DNA of 64,000 bases from Psychroserpens sp. Hel_I_66 (GTDB lineage: Bacteria > Bacteroidota > Bacteroidia > Flavobacteriales > Flavobacteriaceae), in assembly GCF_000799465.1 (NCBI RefSeq), contig NZ_JUGU01000001.1:248001-312000 (forward strand). Reading direction: 5' to 3'. Position numbers and translations under genes: made by a program. The notes below the pieces were generated by a model. That model was not told the origin of the DNA and ran no database searches. It worked only from the letters and a program-made list of their open reading frames with translations. Shown here piece by piece: positions 38,574 through 46,601 of this stretch (the stretch's first letter is position 1; the number at the start of each line of letters is the position of its first letter).

Positions 38574-39236
38574 TTAATCTTCATCTTCTTCCCCAAATTC
38601 TATAACTGTAGCGTCAAACTCTGCGTCTTTAAATTCATCTCTGCTTATCCAATATTCTGATGTAGTCAACACATAAGACGTATCTCCAGTAGCTTTTAAG
38701 TCCCAAATTATATCCTCAGCTTCTTCAAAAGATTCTTTTCCTGCTAATTGATTTGAGAATAGGCGTTTAATCACATTGTTTCCAGCCAAGGTTTTATCAA
38801 ATGCTTTAAGAATAACTTCTTTAGTAACCTCTTTATTTGGCGTAATCTCAAATTCTATTACAGTGGCTTTTGCACTTGGGAATGTGCCATTGTAAGCTTT
38901 ATGGAGCAGTTGGTTGATGTTGAATAATTGATGGTGCAAACTGATATCTGCGTATTCTTCGGAAATTTTATCAAGCAACATATCGTGAGACATTTGATCA
39001 ATTTGATTATCGTTGAGATCATCACTCAATTTATACTCCAAAACAATAGCAGCAGCTTCATTTGGCTCAAAATCGGAAATTGCCATTTGCAATAATTCCA
39101 ATAGTTCTTGAGTAGATGCATTCCCAGAATCTTCAAGGCCAAATTTGTCTAACAGATAAATGTAATCTTCATTGGTCCATGCATTTTTAAATTCTTCAAC
39201 GGTTTTTACGCTATTTATTATAATATGATATTTCAT
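38574..39236 (-). CDS. Conserved hypothetical acidic protein
   Basis: The 220-residue protein is acidic and mostly helical (for example EYKLSDDLNDNQIDQM near residue 68). It has no signal peptide or membrane segment. The C-terminus ends EFGEEDED. I do not recognise a domain, although similar proteins occur in flavobacteria. A reverse TTCCGAAG copy lies inside (38957). It is transcribed alone, convergent with the helicase operon. Confidence 0.65.
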   Translation of the reverse strand: MKYHIIINSVKTVEEFKNAWTNEDYIYLLDKFGLEDSGNASTQELLELLQMAISDFEPNEAAAIVLEYKLSDDLNDNQIDQMSHDMLLDKISEEYADISLHHQLFNINQLLHKAYNGTFPSAKATVIEFEITPNKEVTKEVILKAFDKTLAGNNVIKRLFSNQLAGKESFEEAEDIIWDLKATGDTSYVLTTSEYWISRDEFKDAEFDATVIEFGEEDED

Positions 39237-39305
39237 GACTGTTCTTTAAATTTTATAGATTAATGTAATGAATCCTAACGTGATTCTTTAGGATTTAACA
39301 ATTAA

Positions 39306-39758
39306 TTACGATAGCTGTCTTAAGCCTTCGTAAACGACAATTGCTACAGCATTAGCAAGATTTAAACTTCTTATATGTTCGCTATATAAAGGGATTTTAT
39401 AGAGATGGTCTTTATATGCATCAATGATCGATTTTGGTAATCCAACAGATTCTTTTCCGAAGATTAAAAAAAGATCCTCCTCAAAAGAAATTTCCCAATG
39501 TAGTTTATGGCCATGACTTGAAAAGAATGCAAATTTTGCGTTTTTATGTCTTCGGAAAAAATCTTCAACTGACTCATAGGTCGTGATATCCAAATGTTGC
39601 CAATAATCAAGTCCCGCTCGTTTCAATCTACTATCTGTAATCTCAAATCCAAATGGTTTTACCAAATGTAATTTAGAGCCAGTTGCTAAAGCTAGTCTGC
39701 CAATATTACCTGTATTGTTAGGTATTTCTGGTTCAAATAAAACGATGTTGAGTGCCAT
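39306..39758 (-). CDS. trmL: tRNA (cytidine/uridine-2'-O-)-methyltransferase TrmL
   Basis: The 150-residue SPOUT-fold enzyme methylates the wobble ribose of certain tRNAs. It has the three knot motifs: EPEIPNNTGNIGR (about 9-21), IFGKESVGLP (about 93-102) and PLYSEHIRSLNLANAVAI (about 116-133). It is of the usual short length for the family and has no signal peptide. The gene ends 69 bases upstream of the acidic hypothetical gene. Confidence 0.94.
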   Translation of the reverse strand: MALNIVLFEPEIPNNTGNIGRLALATGSKLHLVKPFGFEITDSRLKRAGLDYWQHLDITTYESVEDFFRRHKNAKFAFFSSHGHKLHWEISFEEDLFLIFGKESVGLPKSIIDAYKDHLYKIPLYSEHIRSLNLANAVAIVVYEGLRQLS

Positions 39759-39766
39759 ACAATAAT

Positions 39767-39800
39767 AAAAGCCTAAATTAATTAATAATTTAGGCTTTTA
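39767..39800 (-). terminator. Terminator of the 48-codon ORF
   Basis: AAAAGCCTAAATTA and TAATTTAGGCTTTT form a near-perfect palindrome. On the minus strand it starts 19 bases after the stop of the small ORF 39820-39966 and lies before trmL. Confidence 0.7.
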
Positions 39801-39819
39801 CTTTGATCAGCAATAAAAA

Positions 39820-39966
39820 TTACTTTTTATTCTGCTGGTCTTTTATCGTTTTTTTATCGATATCAAATTTATTGGTATCTGTTTTTCTTGCAATTCCATC
39901 TGGATTAGTTGGAGTTGTTTGTTCCGTTTTTCTATTAAATTTTTTATTATCTTTTATAATTCCCAT
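39820..39966 (-). CDS. Small hydrophilic protein, 48 residues
   Basis: The minus-strand frame from ATG at 39966 encodes 48 residues starting MGIIKDNKKFNRKTEQ and rich in Lys, Asp, Asn and Thr, with no hydrophobic core; it is predicted to be disordered. The frame is followed by a strong terminator on the same strand, which otherwise has no gene to serve. It resembles in composition the two small ORFs at 60255-60562. A 63-codon plus-strand ORF overlaps it but begins in the terminator and is a shadow. Function unknown. Confidence 0.6.
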   Translation of the reverse strand: MGIIKDNKKFNRKTEQTTPTNPDGIARKTDTNKFDIDKKTIKDQQNKK

Positions 39967-40073
39967 GATTTCTATGTTTTTGATTCATATGTAAGATACG
40001 ATTTAACAACGTCAAACTCTGTTTCAGTATTCACAAAATTTGCTGAGCAAACGTTAAGCATTGTTAAAAAGGT

Positions 40074-40487
40074 TTAATATTCTTGCTCAATCTTACCAAT
40101 GTCATCAATGTCATCAGAATAATCCAATTTTGGATCTGGACCATAATTGTTGGTGCCAAAATCACCTTCTGTAGCAACAAGAACGATATACCAAATGCGA
40201 CCTATTACTGGAATTAAATTGATAAACACATAAGTTCCACTTTTATTGATGTCGTGTAATCGTCTCACGTTTAATGCCAGCCATGGTACTAGTGTCCCAA
40301 CAAAATAGATACTTAGTATGGAGAATACAAAATCTGGTTCAAAAAAATCCTCAACCAATGAGGCATACGATATGGTTAATCCAACAATGATGAGCTGCAC
40401 CAATACAAACATCCAATATTCCTTACGTCTAGCACGTCCTGAGAAATTTGCATAATTATATCTAATCACTTGTAAATACCAGTACAT
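40074..40487 (-). CDS. DUF805 family membrane protein
   Basis: The 137-residue protein starts MYWYLQVIRYNYANFSGRARRKEYWMFVL, the usual DUF805 N-terminus, followed by three or four membrane segments and LNVRRLHDINKSG, the conserved family loop. The C-terminus has FGTNNYGPDPK. DUF805 proteins have unknown function. A paralogue follows at 40602-41009; the two diverge in the tail but share the G-R-A-R-R-x-E-Y-W core, so they are products of a tandem duplication. Confidence 0.9.
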   Translation of the reverse strand: MYWYLQVIRYNYANFSGRARRKEYWMFVLVQLIIVGLTISYASLVEDFFEPDFVFSILSIYFVGTLVPWLALNVRRLHDINKSGTYVFINLIPVIGRIWYIVLVATEGDFGTNNYGPDPKLDYSDDIDDIGKIEQEY

Positions 40488-40548
40488 GTTTAATTTTTTT
40501 AGGATATAAATATCAAAAATAAATCTAAGAGTTACATGAAATTTTGAA

Positions 40549-40580
40549 TAAAAAAACCTACTCTTATAAGGAGTAGGTTA
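40549..40580 (-). terminator. Terminator between the DUF805 genes
   Basis: On the minus strand AACCTACTC pairs with GAGTAGGTT and is followed by T-residues. It ends the gene at 40602 before the next gene. Confidence 0.75.
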
Positions 40581-40601
40581 GTATTGTTAAAATTAGAATT
40601 A

Positions 40602-41009
40602 TTAAATTTCTGTTGTTCCAATTGTATTAATTTCTTCGTTATCTGCCGATTTTGGATCAGGACCATATTCGTTAGTTCCTCTGTCACCTTCTGTAATAAA
40701 TAAAACGATAAGCCAGATACTTCCAATAATTGGTATTAAACCTATAAGGTAAAACCAACCACTTTTACCTACATCATGCAAGCGTCTAACAGCTACAGCT
40801 AAACTAGGTATAAATACAGCAAGGACATAGATCATATATAATCCCATAATTGCAGGTGCATCAAATAATCCAGCTAATAAACCAGACACCAATGCAATAG
40901 CAATAATAAATATCATATTGAATAAAACAAACATCCAATATTCTTCTCTTCTTGCTCTTCCGTTAAAATTTGCGTAATTATCTCTTACGACTTTTAAATA
41001 CCATTTCAT
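40602..41009 (-). CDS. DUF805 family membrane protein, paralogue
   Basis: The 135-residue protein starts MKWYLKVVRDNYANFNGRARREEYWMFVL, nearly the same as its neighbour, and has the conserved VRRLHDVGKSGWFYLI loop and the tail GTNEYGPDPK. The predicted four membrane segments agree with the family. It has its own terminator (40549-40580). Together with 40074-40487 it forms a tandem pair upstream of nothing obvious; trpA lies 39 bases from its start on the same strand but upstream genes are unrelated. Confidence 0.9.
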   Translation of the reverse strand: MKWYLKVVRDNYANFNGRARREEYWMFVLFNMIFIIAIALVSGLLAGLFDAPAIMGLYMIYVLAVFIPSLAVAVRRLHDVGKSGWFYLIGLIPIIGSIWLIVLFITEGDRGTNEYGPDPKSADNEEINTIGTTEI

Positions 41010-41048
41010 ATTCTTAATTTATTGGTTAGTTATTGCCAAATATAAAAT

Positions 41049-41813
41049 TTAATCTAATATTGAAGTTGTAAACTTTGAGATTTTAGACAAATGGTTGTCT
41101 GCTAGAAATTTAATAAAAGCACTTCCAATAATCGCACCTTTTGAATATTTAGTAGCCTGAGTAAATGTCTCATGGTTTGAAATCCCAAAACCAACGATTT
41201 GCGGATTTTCTAGATGCATATCTGCAATACGTTTGAAGTAATTGGTTTGAGCATCACCAAAACCAGAGCTACCACCAGTAACGCTTGCGCTACTGACCAT
41301 ATATATAAACCCTTCAGATATAGAATCAATAAAACGAATTCTTTCTTTAGAAGTTTGCGGTGTAATCAAGAACACATTGATCAATCCATATTTTTGAAAA
41401 ATCTGTCTGTATTGTTCATTATAGACATCTACAGGTAAATCTGGGATTATAAGACCGTCAATACCAATGTCTTCACATTTTTTGCAGAACGTCTCAACAC
41501 CATATTGTAGCATGGGATTAAAATATCCCATAATAATCAATGGGATGGATACTGTTTTACGAATATCCTTTAATTGGTTAAAGAGAATTTCCGTGGTCAT
41601 TCCATTTTTTAAAGCCTGTGTTGAACTAGCTTGTATTGTCGGTCCATCTGCTAAAGGATCACTAAACGGTAATCCTATCTCAATCATGTCAACTCCGCTA
41701 TTTTCGAGATTTTCAATGATTGAAACGGTATCGTTGAGGTTTGGATATCCTGCGGAAAAATAAATGGACAACAGCTTTTTGTCTTCTTTTAGTTTTTGGT
41801 TTATTCTGTTCAT
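41049..41813 (-). CDS. trpA: Tryptophan synthase alpha subunit
   Basis: The 254-residue TIM-barrel enzyme cleaves indole-3-glycerol phosphate to indole and glyceraldehyde 3-phosphate. Catalytic Glu and Asp are in MIEIGLPFSDPLADGP (about 40-55), and the phosphate-binding loops include SSASVTGGSSG and VGFGISNH. It is the last gene of the trp operon. It is separated from trpB by 94 bases containing two palindromic repeats. Confidence 0.97.
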   Translation of the reverse strand: MNRINQKLKEDKKLLSIYFSAGYPNLNDTVSIIENLENSGVDMIEIGLPFSDPLADGPTIQASSTQALKNGMTTEILFNQLKDIRKTVSIPLIIMGYFNPMLQYGVETFCKKCEDIGIDGLIIPDLPVDVYNEQYRQIFQKYGLINVFLITPQTSKERIRFIDSISEGFIYMVSSASVTGGSSGFGDAQTNYFKRIADMHLENPQIVGFGISNHETFTQATKYSKGAIIGSAFIKFLADNHLSKISKFTTSILD

Positions 41814-41823
41814 ATTTTATTAA

Positions 41824-41901
41824 GTCGTCACCCTGAATTTATTTCAGGGTCACATTATTATTTTTGTTTCGTGTGTGATGCTGAAACAATTTCAGCATGA
41901 C
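41824..41901. repeat. Two palindromic repeats between trpB and trpA
   Basis: The left element has CCCTGAA/TTCAGGG with short arms (41831-41849), and the right element ATGCTGAAA-CAA-TTTCAGCAT (41878-41898) is a perfect hairpin. Both belong to the family seen at 43131-43151, 43520-43540 and 44621-44682. Confidence 0.75.
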
Positions 41902-41907
41902 TTAAGT

Positions 41908-43089
41908 TTACAACTTAAAATAATCGATATAATTCTGTAAATCTTTATCGCCACGACCAGATAAATTGATCACGACAATATCATCCTCTTTAAATTTCTT
42001 TTGATCAAAAATTGCCAGAGAGTGCGAGGTTTCTATTGCGGGAATGATCCCTTCCATTTGGCTCAATTCTAGTCCAGCTACCATAGCTTCATCATCTGTA
42101 ATGGAGATGAATTCTGCACGACCGGTTTTATATAAATGAGCATGCATAGGTCCAACTCCTGGGTAATCCAGTCCTGCCGAAATAGAATAAGGCTCGGTTA
42201 TTTGTCCGTCATTGGTCTGCATTAACAACGTTTTACTTCCATGTATTATGCCTTCACGACCCAAAACAGAAGTCGCAGCACTTTCACCACTATGGATTCC
42301 TTTTCCTGCAGCTTCAACCGCAATTAATTTGACGTCTGTATCCTCTAAATAATGGTAAAAAGCGCCCGCAGCATTACTGCCACCACCAACACAGGCAACA
42401 ACATAATCTGGTTTGGTAGTACCTTCTTTTTCTTTAAGTTGCCATTGGATTTCTTCGGAAACGACCGCTTGAAAACGAGCAACCATATCTGGATAAGGAT
42501 GCGGACCAACAACACTTCCAATAATATAATGGGTGTCCACAGGATTATTGATCCAATCACGAATAGCCTCGTTGGTAGCGTCTTTTAACGTACGACTTCC
42601 TGATAAGGCTGGACGAACTTCTGCACCCAACATTTTCATACGTGCCACATTTGGAGCTTGTCTCGCAATGTCGATTTCACCCATGTAAACAATGCATTCC
42701 ATGCCCATTAAAGCACAAACCGTTGCTGTGGCAACACCATGTTGACCAGCACCAGTTTCTGCAATGATTCTTGTTTTGTTCAAACGTTGCGCCATCAAGA
42801 TTTGTCCAATAGTATTATTCACTTTATGGGCACCAGTATGATTTAAATCTTCACGCTTGAGGTAGATTTTTGTATTGTATTTTTCTGAAAGTCGCTTTGC
42901 GAAATAAAGAGGAGAGGGACGACCAACATAATCTTTGAGTAATTGGTCAAACTCTTTTTTGAAAGACGGTTCTGCCATGATTTTGAGATAGTTTTGGCGT
43001 AATTCCTCTACATTTGGATAGAGCATTTCTGGAATGTATGCACCGCCAAATTCTCCGTAATAACCTTTGTCGTTGATGTTGTATTTCAT
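41908..43089 (-). CDS. trpB: Tryptophan synthase beta subunit
   Basis: The 393-residue PLP enzyme condenses indole with serine. The Schiff-base Lys is in [11 protein letters not shown] (about residue 83-84) and the phosphate loop is [12 protein letters not shown]. The length is normal for the TrpB1 type. A reverse TTCCGAAG copy lies at 42453. It is preceded by trpF across 71 bases with a palindromic repeat. Confidence 0.97.
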   Translation of the reverse strand: MKYNINDKGYYGEFGGAYIPEMLYPNVEELRQNYLKIMAEPSFKKEFDQLLKDYVGRPSPLYFAKRLSEKYNTKIYLKREDLNHTGAHKVNNTIGQILMAQRLNKTRIIAETGAGQHGVATATVCALMGMECIVYMGEIDIARQAPNVARMKMLGAEVRPALSGSRTLKDATNEAIRDWINNPVDTHYIIGSVVGPHPYPDMVARFQAVVSEEIQWQLKEKEGTTKPDYVVACVGGGSNAAGAFYHYLEDTDVKLIAVEAAGKGIHSGESAATSVLGREGIIHGSKTLLMQTNDGQITEPYSISAGLDYPGVGPMHAHLYKTGRAEFISITDDEAMVAGLELSQMEGIIPAIETSHSLAIFDQKKFKEDDIVVINLSGRGDKDLQNYIDYFKL

Positions 43090-43127
43090 AGTTTTTTTTC
43101 TTTACCCGGATTTTATTTTCATCTTTT

Positions 43128-43155
43128 GAGATGCTGAAACAAGTTCAGCATAACG
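43128..43155. repeat. Palindromic repeat between trpF and trpB
   Basis: ATGCTGAA-ACAAG-TTCAGCAT (43131-43151), flanked by GAG and AACGTCA, matches the repeat family of the trp region. Confidence 0.75.
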
Positions 43156-43160
43156 TCATA

Positions 43161-43814
43161 TTATCTTTTAAGTTGATTTGTAAACTTTTCTAATTCAAAA
43201 CTATTTTTTAATCCTGCTTTAACCTCAAATTTGCTGTTCACATCAATAGCGTGGCAATATTTTGATTCGTGTCTTTTTATAAAAGACATAATATCATCAA
43301 CTTCATTTAATCCAATGCCACCACTTAAAAAATAAGGTTTCGTTGACGGATAGTCCTTTAATACGTCCCAGTTAAAAGTGTATCCATTTCCGCCAGGTAA
43401 TTTTCCTTTGGTATCAAATAAAAAGTAATCGCAAACAGCTTCGTATGGTTCTAATATTGAAAAATTAAAATTGTCCTTTATGCTAAATACTTTTATGATT
43501 TCTATCTTTTTTTGATGTGATGCTGAAACAAATTCAGCATAACGATTATTTAATTCTTCGCAATATTCTGGTGTTTCAATACCATGTAGCTGAACTGCTT
43601 GTAAATTATGTAATTCAATTTTTTCTAAAACAAATTCTATTTTCGCGTCGACAAAAACTCCTGTTTTTTTAATGTTTTTTGGTAAATCTGGAATCTCTCC
43701 TTCAAAGAACCGACTCGATTTTCCGTAGAAAATAAAACCCATATAATCTGGTTGAAGTTTTGCGACTTCAGTCATATTTTTCGGGTATTTCATTCCGCAG
43801 ATTTTCAGTTTCAT
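43161..43814 (-). CDS. trpF: Phosphoribosylanthranilate isomerase with in-frame repeat insertion
   Basis: The 217-residue TIM-barrel enzyme carries the catalytic Cys in KICGMK (residues 4-9) and the catalytic Asp in FDTKGKLPGGNG. A palindromic repeat at 43520-43540 lies inside the coding sequence and is read as YAEFVSASHQKK (residues 92-103), between barrel elements. The reading frame is intact and the protein is about 12 residues longer than family members of some 205 residues, which equals the inserted segment. The enzyme is the isomerase of tryptophan synthesis and should still fold because the site lies in a surface loop; that is inference. Confidence 0.94.
   Translation of the reverse strand: MKLKICGMKYPKNMTEVAKLQPDYMGFIFYGKSSRFFEGEIPDLPKNIKKTGVFVDAKIEFVLEKIELHNLQAVQLHGIETPEYCEELNNRYAEFVSASHQKKIEIIKVFSIKDNFNFSILEPYEAVCDYFLFDTKGKLPGGNGYTFNWDVLKDYPSTKPYFLSGGIGLNEVDDIMSFIKRHESKYCHAIDVNSKFEVKAGLKNSFELEKFTNQLKR
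43517..43545. repeat. Palindromic repeat inside trpF
   Basis: ATGCTGAA-ACAAA-TTCAGCAT with flanks GTG and AACG is the same element that occurs between trp genes. Here it is in frame within trpF. Confidence 0.85.
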
Positions 43815-43833
43815 TATTTTAATTCAGTATAAT

Positions 43834-44616
43834 TTATTTTAATTCTTTTATAAATTGTTTTGCACTTTTGCCTGCATCATCGGTTTTCATAAAATTTTCT
43901 CCAATTAAAAAACCTTTGTAACCATAAGGTTGTAATTTTTTTATAGCATCTATACTACTAATTCCGCTTTCTGAAACTTTTACAAAATCATTTGGAATAA
44001 GCTCACTTAATTGTTTGCTGATTTCTAAGCTAACCTCGAAGGTTTTAAGGTTTCTATTATTGACACCTAGCATATCTAAGCTTGGCATTATTGATTTTTT
44101 TAGTTCTTCTTCATTGTGAACTTCTAGTAACACATCGAGTTGTAATTTCTTGGCTAATTCTGAAAATTGTTTGATCTCAGCTCTCGTCAAAATAGCTGCT
44201 ATCAATAAAATAACGTCTGCTCCGTGGGCTTTTGCTTCTATGATTTGGTACTCGTCAATGATAAATTCTTTTCTCAATAGAGGCAAATTGCAACTGGCGC
44301 GAGCAGTTAAAAGATCATCTAAACTGCCACCAAAATATTTGCCATCTGTTAAGATCGACATACCGCAAACACCTGCATCTTCGTAACCTTTAGCAACATC
44401 AAATACATTTAAATCATGATTTATAACTTGTTTTGAAGGTGATCGCCTTTTGTGTTCTGCAATGATACCAGTATCACTTTCTTTTAGTTTTTTAGCTAAT
44501 GAAATTGTTTCTTTTTCAAATAAAACAGATTGCTCTAATTGTTTTATTGGGATGAGATTTTTACGAAGATGGACTTCAATACGTTTGTCTTTTGTTATTT
44601 TATCTAAAATATTCAT
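43834..44616 (-). CDS. trpC: Indole-3-glycerol phosphate synthase
   Basis: The 260-residue enzyme closes the indole ring. Lys-rich catalytic segments IIAEHKRRSPSK (about 50-61), PLLRKEFIIDEYQ (about 113-125) and the C-terminal SESGISS (about 214-220) with GFLIGENFM are present. It is 19 bases upstream of trpF on the minus strand. The trp order E-G-D-C-F-B-A is the common arrangement of flavobacteria. Confidence 0.97.
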   Translation of the reverse strand: MNILDKITKDKRIEVHLRKNLIPIKQLEQSVLFEKETISLAKKLKESDTGIIAEHKRRSPSKQVINHDLNVFDVAKGYEDAGVCGMSILTDGKYFGGSLDDLLTARASCNLPLLRKEFIIDEYQIIEAKAHGADVILLIAAILTRAEIKQFSELAKKLQLDVLLEVHNEEELKKSIMPSLDMLGVNNRNLKTFEVSLEISKQLSELIPNDFVKVSESGISSIDAIKKLQPYGYKGFLIGENFMKTDDAGKSAKQFIKELK

Positions 44617-44620
44617 ATCT

Positions 44621-44682
44621 CGTCAACCTGAACTTGTTACAGGTTCTCATAATTTGTGTGATGCTTAAAAAAGTTGAGCATG
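44621..44682. repeat. Two palindromic repeats between trpD and trpC
   Basis: The left element AACCTG/CAGGTT (44625-44645) and the right element ATGCTTAA/TTGAGCAT (44661-44681) are diverged members of the same family. Confidence 0.65.
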
Positions 44683-44685
44683 CTG

Positions 44686-45678
44686 TTATCTGCTCATTTG
44701 TACTAATCGATCTAAACTTGCTTTTGCTTTTCCGCTTTCTAGACTTTCTTTTGCTAAGTGAAATCCGTCTTGATGCGAAATGTTATTTACTGTTGCAATT
44801 GCTAATCCAGCATTGGCGCAAACGACATTGTTTTGAGCTTCAGTCCCTTTTCCTTCAATTATGTGTTTGAAAATTTTTGCTGCTTGTTTTACGGTTGAGC
44901 CTCCAAATATTTCAGATTGTTCAATTTGAGCAACGTTTAAATCTGACGGACTCAACATCGTCTCTTTCGAATTTGAAATGATCTTCGTATTTCCGGTAAG
45001 GGAAATTTCATCATAACCGTCTAGTGCATGGACGATGCTGTAGTTTTTATCTGTGTTTTGATAAAGATACCCGTAAATACGCTGCAATTCTAAATTGAAA
45101 ACACCAACCATTTGATTTTGCGGAAACGCTGGATTTACCATTGGTCCAAGCATATTGAAAAATGTTTTCACACCCAGTTCCTTTCTAATTGGGGCTACAT
45201 TTTTCATAGCAGGATGAAATAATGGCGCGTGCAACACACAAATTCCTGCTTGGTCAATCGAGTACTTTAAAAAATCTGATTTGTTAGAAAAATGAATCCC
45301 TAGAGCCTCCATAACGTTTGATGATCCTGAAGCAGATGACACTCCATAATTACCATGCTTAGCCACTTTTACGCCTGCACCAGCAGTTACAAACGACGCC
45401 AAAGTTGAGATGTTAAAGGTATCTTTACCGTCACCTCCAGTTCCGCAGAGATCGATAGTATTAAAATCTGATAAGTTTACTGAAATACACAATTCCAATA
45501 AAGCATCTCTAAAACCTTGAAGTTCTTCTAAAGTGATACTTCGCATCATGTAAATAGTAAGAAAAGATGCAATTTGGCTTTTATTATATTTTCCTTCGGA
45601 AATATTAACCAGCACGCTTTTTGCTTCTTTACTTGAAATGCTTTCTTGGTTTATTAATCTGTTTAAAATATCTTTCAT
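44686..45678 (-). CDS. trpD: Anthranilate phosphoribosyltransferase
   Basis: The 330-residue enzyme transfers phosphoribose to anthranilate. The signature CGTGGDGKDTFNIST (about residue 80-94) and KHGNYGVSSASGSSNVMEALG (about 107) bind PRPP and the substrate. It stands alone, not fused to the glutaminase, and lies 85 bases after trpG. A reverse TTCCGAAG copy is at 45594. Confidence 0.97.
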   Translation of the reverse strand: MKDILNRLINQESISSKEAKSVLVNISEGKYNKSQIASFLTIYMMRSITLEELQGFRDALLELCISVNLSDFNTIDLCGTGGDGKDTFNISTLASFVTAGAGVKVAKHGNYGVSSASGSSNVMEALGIHFSNKSDFLKYSIDQAGICVLHAPLFHPAMKNVAPIRKELGVKTFFNMLGPMVNPAFPQNQMVGVFNLELQRIYGYLYQNTDKNYSIVHALDGYDEISLTGNTKIISNSKETMLSPSDLNVAQIEQSEIFGGSTVKQAAKIFKHIIEGKGTEAQNNVVCANAGLAIATVNNISHQDGFHLAKESLESGKAKASLDRLVQMSR

Positions 45679-45763
45679 TTCTATTGCTAACTCTTTCCAA
45701 AAAAAAAGAGATCTATTATATTATTTATTCTTTTGATCTATATCAATAACCAGTAAAAATCGC

Positions 45764-46327
45764 TTAGTGATTGATCCAATTTTTTAATATCTGCTTTCCG
45801 TTTGGTGTTAAAACACTTTCAGGATGATATTGAACACCTTTAACGTCGTAAACTTTATGGCGCAAAGACATTATTTGTCCGTTGCTATCCATTGAAGTTG
45901 CCTCTAAAACATCAGGCAATTGAGGATCAACAACCCAAGAATGGTAGCGACCTACTTCTATGTTTTTACCCATGTCTTTAAAGAGCGGTTCGTCATCAAC
46001 TATAATATCAACCTTTGTGGCTACACCATGATGGACTTCATCCAAATTAATCAGTTCACCTCCAAAGACCTCACCAATTGCTTGTTGCCCTAAACATACG
46101 CCTAAAATACTTTTGGTTGGCGCATAGGTTTTTATAATTTCCTTTAATAATCCAGCCTCATCGGGAATTCCTGGACCTGGAGACAACACTATTTTTTGAA
46201 ATGCAGCAACGTCTTCAATTGTTAATTTATCATTTCGTTTTACGGTCACCTCGCACCCTAAATCTTCTAAATAGTGGACGAGGTTATACGTAAAACTGTC
46301 GTAATTATCTATTACTAATACTTTCAT
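45764..46327 (-). CDS. trpG: Anthranilate synthase glutaminase component
   Basis: The 187-residue class I glutamine amidotransferase supplies ammonia to TrpE. The catalytic Cys is in GVCLGQQAIGE and the His and Glu in VQYHPESVLT; the segment DNYDSFTYNL at the N-terminus is also conserved. It is separated from trpE by 274 bases containing palindromic repeats, so it is not coupled to trpE translation. Confidence 0.97.
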   Translation of the reverse strand: MKVLVIDNYDSFTYNLVHYLEDLGCEVTVKRNDKLTIEDVAAFQKIVLSPGPGIPDEAGLLKEIIKTYAPTKSILGVCLGQQAIGEVFGGELINLDEVHHGVATKVDIIVDDEPLFKDMGKNIEVGRYHSWVVDPQLPDVLEATSMDSNGQIMSLRHKVYDVKGVQYHPESVLTPNGKQILKNWINH

Positions 46328-46601
46328 ATCAATGCCTGCTAATGCAGGTATCTATTTGTTAAACTTTATTCTTGCAAAAGCAGGAATTTATTTGTTGTGT
46401 TTTATCTGTTCATTTAGCCTTGATGCAAAACGAACCAAAAAATTAAGTCCATCTGAGGAAGTTTCTGCATAGCATTCACTTTTAAAACTTCCTGCTTAAT
46501 GCAGTTACGTTTTTCGTTCATTAATTTCTGCAGATTAACTTATTCAATTCTCCGAATTGATTTGGGACATGAACTTTACTTAATTTCTTTTAACTTTTAA
46601 T
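46328..46601. other. trpE-trpG intergenic region with palindromic repeats
   Basis: This region contains CCTGC-TAAT-GCAGG (46335-46348) and TTCTTGC-AAAA-GCAGGAA (46369-46386), which belong to the CCTGC/GCAGG repeat family. A longer stem GGAAGTTT/AAAACTTCC is present at about 46457-46493. I see no ORF; the gap is unusual within a compact operon. Confidence 0.5.

Noticed and set aside
39803..39994. 63-codon plus-strand hydrophobic ORF
   Set aside because: It begins at the terminator palindrome and overlaps the minus-strand 48-codon frame, which has the better start, terminator and composition.
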